Source of the DNA: Candidatus Dormiibacterota bacterium
Lineage (GTDB): Bacteria > Chloroflexota > Dormibacteria > UBA8260
Direction of reading: 5' to 3'
DNA: 9,599 bases
Assembly (NCBI GenBank): GCA_955652545.1
Contig: CATPCA010000125.1
Span: 1 to 9,599, forward strand
The position numbers and the translations under genes were made by a program. The notes beneath the pieces are model-generated. The model was not told the DNA's origin, ran no database searches, and saw nothing but the letters and a program-made list of their open reading frames with translations. The number at the start of each line of letters is the position of its first letter. Position 1 is the first letter of the stretch. Positions 1-5,992 of the stretch are shown here, one piece after another.

Positions 1-1
1 C

Positions 2-103
2 ATTGCCGCGGCGATCATCGCCTTCGGCCGCACGTTCGTCTTTCCTCTGATGGAGCCGACCCTCAAGGCCCGCCCGCCGGGATCGGGTTCGCCATGCTGC
101 TGA
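2..103 (+). pseudogene. N-terminal fragment of a DUF2269-like membrane protein (different frame)
   Basis: The frame starting at base 2 reads a hydrophobic stretch with the motif AFGRTFVFPLMEPTL and then stops at 101-103. DUF2269-type small integral membrane proteins usually begin with a first helix resembling AFGPTFAFPL, so this looks like the N-terminal part of the same gene whose remaining helices are read in another frame from base 94. The homology appears to move to the base-1 frame within about 70-93, a GC-rich run (cgcccgccgg). That is consistent with one missing base. The true start lies left of the window. Whether the frameshift is biological or a sequencing error cannot be told here. 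The family assignment is from motif memory only. Confidence 0.4.
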
Positions 104-444
104 GCGAGAAGATGGAGCGGGGACTGATCATCCCGGTCGCGTTGACGATGGTGGTCAGTGGCATCGGCCTGATCATCGCGGAGAACCTCAACCTCTTCGG
201 CAACCGCTGGCTGGTGGCGGGGATCGTCCTCTACCTCATCGCGCTCGGCATCGCCGTCCTGAACCAGGTCCCGGCGACGGCCAAGCTGGTCGAGCTGACC
301 CGCGACCCCGCCTTGGCCACCGCGCCCCCGCCCGCTCAGGTCCTGGCTCTGCTGCGGCGTACCAAGACGGGTGGGATCGCTCTCACCATCCTCCTGCTGA
401 CGATCATCTTCCTGATGGTGATCAAGCCGGGCGGCGTGGCCTAG
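94..444 (+). CDS. DUF2269-like integral membrane protein (C-terminal part, apparently frameshifted)
   Basis: A 116-residue open frame rich in hydrophobic segments. Helices are visible at about residues 10-30 (LIIPVALTMVVSGIGLII), 38-57 (WLVAGIVLYLIALGIAVL) and 93-112 (GIALTILLLTIIFLMVI), with a short polar loop between. The order 'EKMERGLIIPVALTMVVSG' then 'LFGNRWLVAGIVLY' resembles DUF2269-type membrane proteins of about 150 residues, which normally have one more helix at the N-terminus. That missing helix is found in the base-2 frame just upstream, so ATG 94 is probably an internal methionine and not the native start. No function is known for the family. The gene ends 20 bp before the stop of the opposing PadR remnant. 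Confidence 0.6.
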   Translation: MLLSEKMERGLIIPVALTMVVSGIGLIIAENLNLFGNRWLVAGIVLYLIALGIAVLNQVPATAKLVELTRDPALATAPPPAQVLALLRRTKTGGIALTILLLTIIFLMVIKPGGVA

Positions 445-464
445 CGTTTCCCGACTCACCCGGG

Positions 465-737
465 CTAGTCCGGAGGCAGGAAGTGCTGGGCCAGCTCGGC
501 GATCTCCTCGAAGCTCCAGGTCACATTGCCGTTGCGCAGATCGTCGATGACGCCGCTCACCCAGGTGAGCTCGGCCGTCGCCATTGCACTCAGATAATCA
601 GACTCCAGCAGGAACAATCGCGGCGGCCCAGACTGGTCGTGGAGGTCGCGGTCCAGCTCGGCGATGTTCGGCCGGAGTTGTGTGGCGCGGCGTTCGAGCG
701 CAGCCAGCGCCTCCGCCGGCGTCCTGCTGAAGGCCTG
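465..737 (-). pseudogene. PadR-family transcriptional regulator, C-terminal remnant
   Basis: On the minus strand, the frame ending with a TAG at 465-467 encodes a segment typical of the PadR C-terminal helical domain. It has a coiled stretch EALAALERRATQLRPNIAEL, then PPRLFLLESDYLSAMATAEL, TWVSGVIDDLRNGNVTW and a tail AELAQHFLPPD. In PadR regulators this domain mediates dimerisation and follows a winged-helix DNA-binding domain of about 80-100 residues. That winged helix is absent: upstream of about base 737 (reading leftward on the minus strand) the frame continues to an ATG at 860, but the added 43 residues do not look like PadR and lie antisense to the ABC permease remnant. I therefore read it as a 5'-truncated pseudogene without DNA-binding ability. 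The exact breakpoint is uncertain by about 20 bp. Confidence 0.6.
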
Positions 738-744
738 GCCACCT

Positions 745-1098
745 GTGGCCTGTGCCTGCTGTTTGCGGTGGCCTTCCGGCTCGGTGTTCATCACACTGGG
801 ACTCTTCGCGCGAACCGGCCAGGCGGCGCAACAGATGTCGATGGTGGTGTTCCCGTTCACGTTCCTGTCGAGCGCCTACGTGCCCGTTGCGACGATGCCA
901 AGCTGGGTGCGCGTCTTCGCGGAGAACCAGCCCATCACGCCCATGGTGGATGCAGTTCGCGCCTGGACGCTCGGAGATGTCGCCCCCACGCTGCTGGGCC
1001 ACGACACGATGTTCTTTGTGGCGCGCGCGTTGCTGTGGGCTGCCGCGATTGTGTCGGTGTTCGCTCCGCTCGCGATCATTCGATACCGTCGGAGTTGA
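745..1098 (+). pseudogene. ABC-2 type (DrrB-like) permease, C-terminal remnant
   Basis: The plus-strand frame ending with TGA at 1096-1098 carries the hallmark C-terminal region of ABC-2 drug-export permeases. It has GLFARTGQAAQQMSMVVFP, then FLSSAYVPVATMPSWVRVFA, ENQPITPMVDAVRAWTLG and a last transmembrane helix (FFVARALLWAAAIVSVFAPLAI) with a basic tail RYRRS. Full-length family members have about 250-280 residues and six helices, and only about the last 115 residues remain. The preceding helix (LLFAVAF, bases about 757-777) is in the other frame (phase of base 483), so there also seems to be one extra base near 775-780. An ATG-initiated reading is possible from 664, but residues 1-35 of that frame are antisense to the PadR remnant and not permease-like. 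No ATPase partner gene is present in the window. Confidence 0.65.
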
Positions 1099-1193
1099 GG
1101 TGATGGGCACGCATGTCTTTTGGGCGTCAGCGAATGGCGTCTCGTCGTCGATGAGAAGATGACTGGCGCCTGGAAGACCGCGCCCATCCGAGG

Positions 1194-1265
1194 CTGGGGA
1201 GGAAGGATTCGAACCTTCGAATGCCGGATCCAAAGTCCGGTGCCTTACCACTTGGCGACTCCCCA
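1194..1265 (-). tRNA. tRNA-Gln (anticodon TTG)
   Basis: Read on the minus strand, 72 nt fold into a complete cloverleaf. The acceptor stem TGGGGAG pairs with CTCCCCA. The D arm is GCC/GGC with a 9-nt loop containing GTGG. The anticodon stem CCGGA/TCCGG encloses the loop CTTTGGA, giving anticodon TTG (plus-strand bases 1231-1233), which reads CAA and, by wobble, CAG. The variable loop is 5 nt, and the T arm GAAGG/CCTTC has the loop TTCGAAT. The discriminator base is G, as expected for tRNA-Gln. The 3' CCA is not encoded (the DNA continues CCT), so it must be added after transcription. No convincing promoter or U-tract terminator is visible around it. Confidence 0.95.
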
Positions 1266-1395
1266 GTGATCGCCCGATGGTAACGTGGCCGTCGAACGGG
1301 CACGCCGATGCCGCGACTGGACTTGAATGCGCGGTTGGGCGACCGAGCGCTCCTGAAAGAGAGCACATCGAGCGCGTGATGCGAGACTGTGGTCC

Positions 1396-1881
1396 GTGAC
1401 CGCGACCATTCTCGACGAGACACAATTCCACCGGCCGTCGCCGCGGATGTGGACAGCGCGTCAGGTGTCGCTGTTGATCACCGGTTTGCCCCTGGCAGTC
1501 GCGGCGCTCGTACCCGCGTGGATCTTCGGTCATGCCAGCGCCGGGGTGCCCGTGTTGGTGGCTGAGCTGGTGATCGGCGTGATCGAGTGGGCGGTGCTTC
1601 GCGGGCGCTACCGGTCGTGGGGTTATCTTGAACGCGAGGACGACCTGATCGTGCGCCGCGGGCTTCTGTTCCGGCAGATCACGGTGGTGCCCTACGGTCG
1701 GATGCAGCTCATCGACGTCAGCGCCGGGCCGATCGACCGTCTCTTCGGCCTCGCCACTGTGCAGTTGCACACCGCCGCGGCCACCACTGACGCGCGCATC
1801 CCCGGGCTGACGCAGGAGGAGGCGGAGCGGCTCCGCGACCGACTGGCGGTTCTCGGGGAGGCACGGGCCACCGGCCTCTGA
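1396..1881 (+). CDS. Membrane-anchored bacterial PH-domain (bPH_2/DUF304) protein, YdbS-like
   Basis: 161 residues starting at GTG. Two transmembrane helices lie at about residues 24-46 (LLITGLPLAVAALVPAWIF) and 50-70 (GVPVLVAELVIGVIEWAVL). A cytoplasmic bPH_2 domain follows at about 75-155 with the family's characteristic order: a YLEREDDLIVRRGLLFRQ hairpin, then VVPYGRMQLIDVSAGPIDR, then LFGLATVQLHTA. This is the small-partner layout of the Bacillus YdbS/YdbT pair. The molecular function is not known, although YdbST has been linked to bacteriocin resistance in Bacillus. An in-frame stop at 1354-1356 and no ATG/GTG/TTG between it and 1396 support this start; ATG 1447 is the next option. No Shine-Dalgarno is visible. 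Its TGA overlaps the ATG of the next gene by one base, so the two are translationally coupled. Confidence 0.85.
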   Translation: MTATILDETQFHRPSPRMWTARQVSLLITGLPLAVAALVPAWIFGHASAGVPVLVAELVIGVIEWAVLRGRYRSWGYLEREDDLIVRRGLLFRQITVVPYGRMQLIDVSAGPIDRLFGLATVQLHTAAATTDARIPGLTQEEAERLRDRLAVLGEARATGL

Positions 1882-3230
1882 TGGCCCTGGTCTCCGCTCC
1901 GCCGAGCACGCCTGTGTCGCGCGACACTGAATGGGCGCGTCTGCACCCGCTGTCGCCGGTGGTGCGGGCCGGCAGCGCCCTGGCGGTCATCGTCCTCTTC
2001 AGCACGCAGTTCGACACGGGCCGGCGGCGCGGGTTCCCGTGGGAGAGCCTGGTGCTGCTCGGGCTGGGCATCCTCGCAGGCATCGTCTCCTGGTTGGTGA
2101 CGCGCTGGCGCGTGCAGGGCAATGACCTCCGCATCGAGACGGGGCTGATCCGGCGCCAGTCGATTCGCGTGCCGCTGTCACGAATCCAGGCTGTTGATGT
2201 GATCTCTCCGGTGCTGGCCAGGGTCCTCGGTCTGGCCGAGGTGCGCGTGGTCGTGGCCGGGCGCGGCACCGGGCGCACGCGGCTCGCGTACCTCGGCGCC
2301 GGCGAGGCCCAGCAGGTCCGGGCCATGCTGCTCGCACTGGCGCACGGCCTCGCCTCGGAAACGCCCGAGCCGCCCGCGCAACCGCTGTTGCGCATCAACA
2401 ACCTGAGGGTCATCTTCGCGACGTTGCTGACGGCTCCGGTCAACGTGCTCATCGCCATCGCGGTGGTGGCAGTCGTCGGCTCGACGCTGATCCCCAAGGG
2501 CGGCGAAGCGACGGTCACGATCGCGATACCAGCGTTGGTCGGCGTTGTCCCCGAGGTGTTCCGCCGCTTCAACGCCGTCTACGATTTCCAGCTCGCCGAG
2601 GGCGCCGACGGACTGCGGTTGAGTCGCGGCCTGCTGCAGACGCGCACCGAGACCATCCCGTTCGGACGGATCCAGGCGGTGCGGTGGGTTGAACCGCTCT
2701 TCTGGCGGTGGTTCGGCTGGGTCCGGCTCGAGGTGGACGTCGCCAGGCAGCGAGGCAGCCAGCAGCGAGAGGAGGGCAGCGCACAGCTGTCGCGCACCCT
2801 GCTGCCGGTGGGGTCGCGCGAGCACGCCGCCTGGTTGTTGCAGCGCGTCCTCCCAGGCGCCGCCGCGGTACTTCCTCCGGGGTCACGGCCGCCTCGCCGG
2901 GCGATGATCCGGGCGCCGCTGTCATACCACCTGCTGGCCTTCTGGCATGACCGCGGGCGGCACGCCTTCGCTCGAACCGGTCGGGTGCGGCCGGAGGTCG
3001 TGGTGGTGCCGCTCGAGAAGATGCAGAGCGTGCGACTGCGCCAGGGGCCCCTGCAGCGCTGGCTGCGGCTTGCCACGGTGCACGTCGACACGGCCGGGCG
3101 TGGGTGGCAGGCGCGGGCCGAGTGCCGGGATGCGGACGAAGCCGCTGCGCTCCTTGAGGGGCTGACCGCATTGGCCCGGCAGGCGAGGCGGGGGCGGAGC
3201 AGTGGGGGCGCTCAGAGTGCGGCGCCGTAA
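1881..3230 (+). CDS. Multi-domain bacterial PH-domain membrane protein, YdbT-like
   Basis: 449 residues starting at the ATG of a TGATG junction. Helices appear at about 29-42 and 56-73, followed by bPH_2 domain 1 at about 77-155 (VQGNDLRIETGLIRRQSIRV, PLSRIQAVDVISPVLARVLG). A second helix pair at about 175-200 and 209-225 is followed by bPH_2 domain 2 at about 232-325 (LAEGADGLRLSRGLLQTRTE, IPFGRIQAVRWVEPLFWRWF). A third, more degenerate bPH_2 domain lies at about 352-432 (VVVPLEKMQSVRLRQGPLQR, LRLATVHVD). This helix-pair plus three-PH arrangement and the length match YdbT-type partners of YdbS. They presumably form one membrane complex, which is inference from gene pairing. The C-terminal 15 residues are low-complexity. 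Function is unknown beyond the link of Bacillus YdbST to antimicrobial peptide tolerance. Confidence 0.85.
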   Translation: MALVSAPPSTPVSRDTEWARLHPLSPVVRAGSALAVIVLFSTQFDTGRRRGFPWESLVLLGLGILAGIVSWLVTRWRVQGNDLRIETGLIRRQSIRVPLSRIQAVDVISPVLARVLGLAEVRVVVAGRGTGRTRLAYLGAGEAQQVRAMLLALAHGLASETPEPPAQPLLRINNLRVIFATLLTAPVNVLIAIAVVAVVGSTLIPKGGEATVTIAIPALVGVVPEVFRRFNAVYDFQLAEGADGLRLSRGLLQTRTETIPFGRIQAVRWVEPLFWRWFGWVRLEVDVARQRGSQQREEGSAQLSRTLLPVGSREHAAWLLQRVLPGAAAVLPPGSRPPRRAMIRAPLSYHLLAFWHDRGRHAFARTGRVRPEVVVVPLEKMQSVRLRQGPLQRWLRLATVHVDTAGRGWQARAECRDADEAAALLEGLTALARQARRGRSSGGAQSAAP

Positions 3231-3264
3231 GGAGCTCTGCGGCCGCGGTTGACTTGGGTTGGGG

Positions 3265-3293
3265 TTGTGCCACTGGTGTGTGTAACCTACAAT
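3265..3293 (+). promoter_or_regulatory. Candidate promoter of the DUF222/HNH gene, leaderless type
   Basis: TTGTGC (3265-3270), a 17-bp spacer, then TACAAT (3288-3293) form a plausible sigma-70-like promoter. The -10 box ends 9 nt before ATG 3303, so transcription would start at or a few bases before the start codon. No ribosome-binding site is present or possible in such a short leader. A second -35-like TTGACT at 3249-3254 is too far from the -10 to serve it. The placement argues for ATG 3303 over the upstream TTG at 3249, which would lie inside the promoter. Confidence 0.55.
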
Positions 3294-3302
3294 CCTGTGG
3301 TT

Positions 3303-4493
3303 ATGACGGTGCAAGCCAATGCGGCCACTACGCCATTGGCCGGGAGCCAGTTGCTCGAGCTCGCAGTCGAGGACTTCGACGTCAGGGACATCGAGCGGAT
3401 GGGCGATGCTGAGCTTGGTGACGAGCTGGTCGGTATCCGCAGTGCCATCGACCGACTGGAGGCCCAGTTCAGCCGCCGGCTCGTCCGGTTCGAGCAGGTC
3501 AAGGGGTACGAGAGTGCCGGCGCTGCCAACCTGATCTCATGGCTTCGCTGGAACTGCCGGATGGGTACGAGCGCAGCGGCCAGGCGGCTGCACGTGACGC
3601 GACAGCTGACCGAGCTCCCTCAAACGGACAGAGCGTGGCGACGTGGCGAGATCAGCACCGGGCACGCCGCGGTCATCGGCCGCACGGTCGACGAGCTCGG
3701 CAGCGATGCCGCCAGGTCGGCAGAACCCGTGTTGCTCGAGGCAGCCGAACACATGCATCCAGGTCATGTCTGGCTGGTCGGACAGCAGGTCCGCCACAGC
3801 ATCGACCCGGAGGGCGCCCTCGCCGCGGCCAACACGGCGTACGCCCGGCGCCGGTTCAGCCTGGTCACGAACATGGATGGCGCCCTCGAGCTGGCGGGGC
3901 TTCTCGACGCCGAAGGTGGTGCGCTGCTGCGCACCGCGATCGACGCGTTGACGCGTCCCCTGCCAGGAGACAACCGGGTCACCTCGCAGCGTCGCGCCGA
4001 CGCGCTTGTCGAGCTCGCACGCCGCCAGCTCGATGGCGCGTCGCTTCCCGCGTCGGGAGGGCAGCGGCCGCACCTGACAGTGACGATCCCGGCGTCCGTG
4101 CTGCGCGGTAGCGGCGACGGTCCGCCGGCCGAGCTCGAGTGGGCTGGGCCGATCGTGGATGAAGCCGCGCTCCGCCTCAGCTGCGATGGCGTCCGGACCA
4201 CCGTGACGGTTGACGAGGAGGGCATGCCTGTCGGGGTCGGCCGTGCCACCAGGACGATCCCGCCGAGCCTGAGGCGCGCACTCCTGGTGCGCGATCGTGG
4301 TTGTCGATTCCCGGGATGCGACCGACCACCGCCGTGGACCGATGTCCATCACATCGTGCATTGGGCACAGGGCGGCAAGACGGAAATACCAAACCTGCTT
4401 CTGCTCTGCCGCTCGCACCATCGCTTCGTCCACGAGGAGGGGTGGAGTATCGATCTGACCGGCGAAGGAGAGGTCGTCAGCGCGCCTCCCTAG
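3303..4493 (+). CDS. DUF222 / HNH endonuclease domain protein (13E12-repeat family)
   Basis: 396 residues from ATG 3303. Residues about 15-320 form the helical DUF222 region (for example LGDELVGIRSAIDRLEAQFS, then ISWLRWNCRMGTSAAARRLH, then AWRRGEISTGHAAVIGRTVD). A complete C-terminal HNH nuclease motif follows: C334 and C339 (CRFPGC), H349-H350 and H353 (DVHHIVHW), N364, C369 and H372-H373 (LCRSHH), and H377. The two cysteine pairs are expected to bind a structural zinc and the histidines and asparagine to form the catalytic beta-beta-alpha-metal site, so it looks nuclease-competent. Such proteins are abundant, often in many copies, in mycobacteria and related high-GC bacteria; their physiological role is unsettled and they have been discussed as mobile or selfish elements. 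A TTG at 3249 would add 18 residues but sits within the promoter. No partner gene is evident. Confidence 0.88.
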   Translation: MTVQANAATTPLAGSQLLELAVEDFDVRDIERMGDAELGDELVGIRSAIDRLEAQFSRRLVRFEQVKGYESAGAANLISWLRWNCRMGTSAAARRLHVTRQLTELPQTDRAWRRGEISTGHAAVIGRTVDELGSDAARSAEPVLLEAAEHMHPGHVWLVGQQVRHSIDPEGALAAANTAYARRRFSLVTNMDGALELAGLLDAEGGALLRTAIDALTRPLPGDNRVTSQRRADALVELARRQLDGASLPASGGQRPHLTVTIPASVLRGSGDGPPAELEWAGPIVDEAALRLSCDGVRTTVTVDEEGMPVGVGRATRTIPPSLRRALLVRDRGCRFPGCDRPPPWTDVHHIVHWAQGGKTEIPNLLLLCRSHHRFVHEEGWSIDLTGEGEVVSAPP

Positions 4494-4530
4494 GGGCGGC
4501 GCCACGTGCCCACCCGCGGCGGGCGTCGAC

Positions 4531-4545
4531 CGCGCCTGAGGCGCG
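4531..4545 (+). terminator. GC-rich hairpin between the HNH gene and glmU, possible terminator
   Basis: CGCGCC-TGA-GGCGCG is a perfect 6-bp stem with a 3-nt loop, followed by aaagg and not by a T-run. An alternative longer pairing is possible between GACCGC (4528-4533) and GCGGTC (4553-4558). It sits 38 bp after the HNH stop and before the glmU promoter, which is the expected place for a terminator, but without a U-tract the call is tentative. Confidence 0.3.
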
Positions 4546-4595
4546 AAAGGAGGCGGTCGGAGCTGGCATCCGCGGCTGGGCACGGAGGCTGCCCG

Positions 4596-4601
4596 TATAC
4601 T
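4596..4601 (+). promoter_or_regulatory. -10 box for a leaderless glmU transcript
   Basis: TATACT ends 8 nt before ATG 4610, matching the geometry of the HNH gene and of the last gene in the window. No good -35 hexamer is seen 16-18 bp upstream. The nearest purine-rich GGAGG (4584-4588) is 21 nt from the ATG, too far to be its ribosome-binding site, which fits leaderless translation. Confidence 0.5.
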
Positions 4602-4609
4602 CGGCCCAC

Positions 4610-5992
4610 ATGGCCGACGGTCCGCGGGCAGTGATCCTCGCCGCCGGAGAGGGCACGCGGATGCGCAGCGCCCTTCCCAAGGTGCTCCATCCGCTGGCCG
4701 GTCGCGCCCTCATTGACCATGTCATCGAGGCAGCTGTAGCCGTGACCGGGAGGCCGCCGGTGGTTGTTGTCGGTCCCGGACGCGCGGATGTTGTTGCCGC
4801 GATCGGCGACCGCGCCGAGTGCGTGGAGCAGGCCGAACCACGCGGCACCGGTGATGCGTTGCGCTCCGTGCCGCCGCAACTCCGCGACGCCGGTGAGGTA
4901 CTCGTGCTTTCTGGCGATGTGCCTCTTGTGCGACCAGAGACCCTGGGTCGGCTCATCGACCATCACCGCCGCAGCCGCGCGGCCGCAACGCTGCTCACGG
5001 CCATGCCCGCGAACCCGCGCGGCTTGGGCCGCGTCTACCGCGACCCGGAGACCGGCCGCGTCGTCCGCACCGTTGAAGAGCGCGACCTGGCGCCCGGTGC
5101 TTATGCGCCGCCCGAGGTTGGCGCCGGCGTGTACGTCTTCAATGGAGCCCGCCTCTGGCCGGCGCTAGCGCGCATCACCAACGACAACTCGCAGGGAGAG
5201 TTCTACCTCCCCGACGTGCTGCCGCTGCTGGGCGGCCACGTCGAGGCGATGCTGCTCACTGATGCGCAGGAGGCGCTCGGCATCAACGACCGATCGCAAC
5301 TCGCGGCCGCTGAAGCGGTGATCCGGTTGAGGATCCTCGAGGCGCTCATGGCCGCCGGGGTCACGGTCGAGGACCCGGCAACGACATACGTCGACGCGAC
5401 GGTCCAGGTCGGCCGCGATTCCGTCATCCGGCCGATGTCGCTGCTGCGCGGAGCAACCGTCCTCGGCCAGGATTGCGAGATCGGCCCAATGGCCCAGCTC
5501 ACCGACGTCACCGCTGGCAATCGCGTCGTCGTCGGCGCCTCTCACATCGAATCCAGCCAGCTGGGCGACGATGTCACCATCGGCTCGTTCAACCGCGTCC
5601 GCCCCGGCAGCGTACTCGCCGCCGGGGTGACGTTGGGGAGCCATGCCGAGGTCAAGAACAGCAGGGTCGGAGCGCGCAGCCGTATCAACCACTTCTCCTG
5701 CGTCCTCGACGCCGACCTCGGCCGCGACGTGAACGTGGGTGCGGGGACGGTCACCTGCAACTTCGACGGCGGCGACAAACACCGCACGGTTGTCGAGGAT
5801 GGAGTGTTCGTCGGCTCCAACAGTACGCTGGTGGCGCCGTTGACGATCCACCGCGACGCCTACATCGCCGCCGGCTCGACGGTCAGCGAGGATGTGCCTG
5901 CAGGTGCGCTCGCCGTCGGGCGCGAACGGCAGCGCAATGTCGAGGGGTGGACGGCGCGCCGCCGTCATCGCACCGTCAAGGAACCGGCGTGA
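4610..5992 (+). CDS. glmU: Bifunctional UDP-GlcNAc pyrophosphorylase / glucosamine-1-phosphate N-acetyltransferase
   Basis: 460 residues, the normal family length. The enzyme acetylates glucosamine-1-phosphate using acetyl-CoA and then couples GlcNAc-1-P to UTP, giving UDP-GlcNAc for peptidoglycan and other glycans in the cytoplasm. The N-terminal uridylyltransferase domain shows LAAGEGTRM with K24 (PKVLHPLAG), RGTGDAL at 78-84, LSGDVPLV with D103, NSQGEFYLPDVLPLL and GINDR with N226. The left-handed beta-helix from about 255 shows RVRPGS, EVKNS with K349, H361 (the expected catalytic base), GAGTVTCNFDG, K390, VGSNSTLVAP and the closing EGW. The usual tyrosine three residues after the catalytic histidine is cysteine here (HFSC, C364), and the usual GDA becomes LDA. 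An open frame runs upstream to 4301, but those 103 residues overlap the HNH gene and are not GlmU-like; ATG 4610 begins the family sequence and has a -10 box just upstream. It overlaps prs by 4 nt. Confidence 0.95.
   Translation: MADGPRAVILAAGEGTRMRSALPKVLHPLAGRALIDHVIEAAVAVTGRPPVVVVGPGRADVVAAIGDRAECVEQAEPRGTGDALRSVPPQLRDAGEVLVLSGDVPLVRPETLGRLIDHHRRSRAAATLLTAMPANPRGLGRVYRDPETGRVVRTVEERDLAPGAYAPPEVGAGVYVFNGARLWPALARITNDNSQGEFYLPDVLPLLGGHVEAMLLTDAQEALGINDRSQLAAAEAVIRLRILEALMAAGVTVEDPATTYVDATVQVGRDSVIRPMSLLRGATVLGQDCEIGPMAQLTDVTAGNRVVVGASHIESSQLGDDVTIGSFNRVRPGSVLAAGVTLGSHAEVKNSRVGARSRINHFSCVLDADLGRDVNVGAGTVTCNFDGGDKHRTVVEDGVFVGSNSTLVAPLTIHRDAYIAAGSTVSEDVPAGALAVGRERQRNVEGWTARRRHRTVKEPA

Noticed and set aside
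598..1770. Long 390-codon open frame on the minus strand
   Set aside because: It runs across the tRNA gene, the permease remnant and the PH-domain gene with low-complexity R/H/P-rich composition, typical of a GC-rich antisense shadow.
3249..3302. TTG 3249 as start of the HNH gene
   Set aside because: It would put the start inside the promoter (TTGTGC/TACAAT), and the 18 extra residues have no family character.
4546..4553. AAAGGAGG, a perfect Shine-Dalgarno-like sequence
   Set aside because: No ATG, GTG or TTG follows at a usable distance in a meaningful frame; it is 56 nt before the glmU start.
4301..4609. Extension of glmU to an upstream ATG at 4301 (103 extra residues)
   Set aside because: It overlaps the HNH catalytic region in another frame, the extra residues are not GlmU-like, and ATG 4610 has a fitting -10 box and the standard GlmU N-terminus.
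5473..5988. Extension of prs upstream to 5473
   Set aside because: The added residues are the out-of-frame glmU shadow (arginine-rich); PRPP synthetase homology begins right after GTG 5989.
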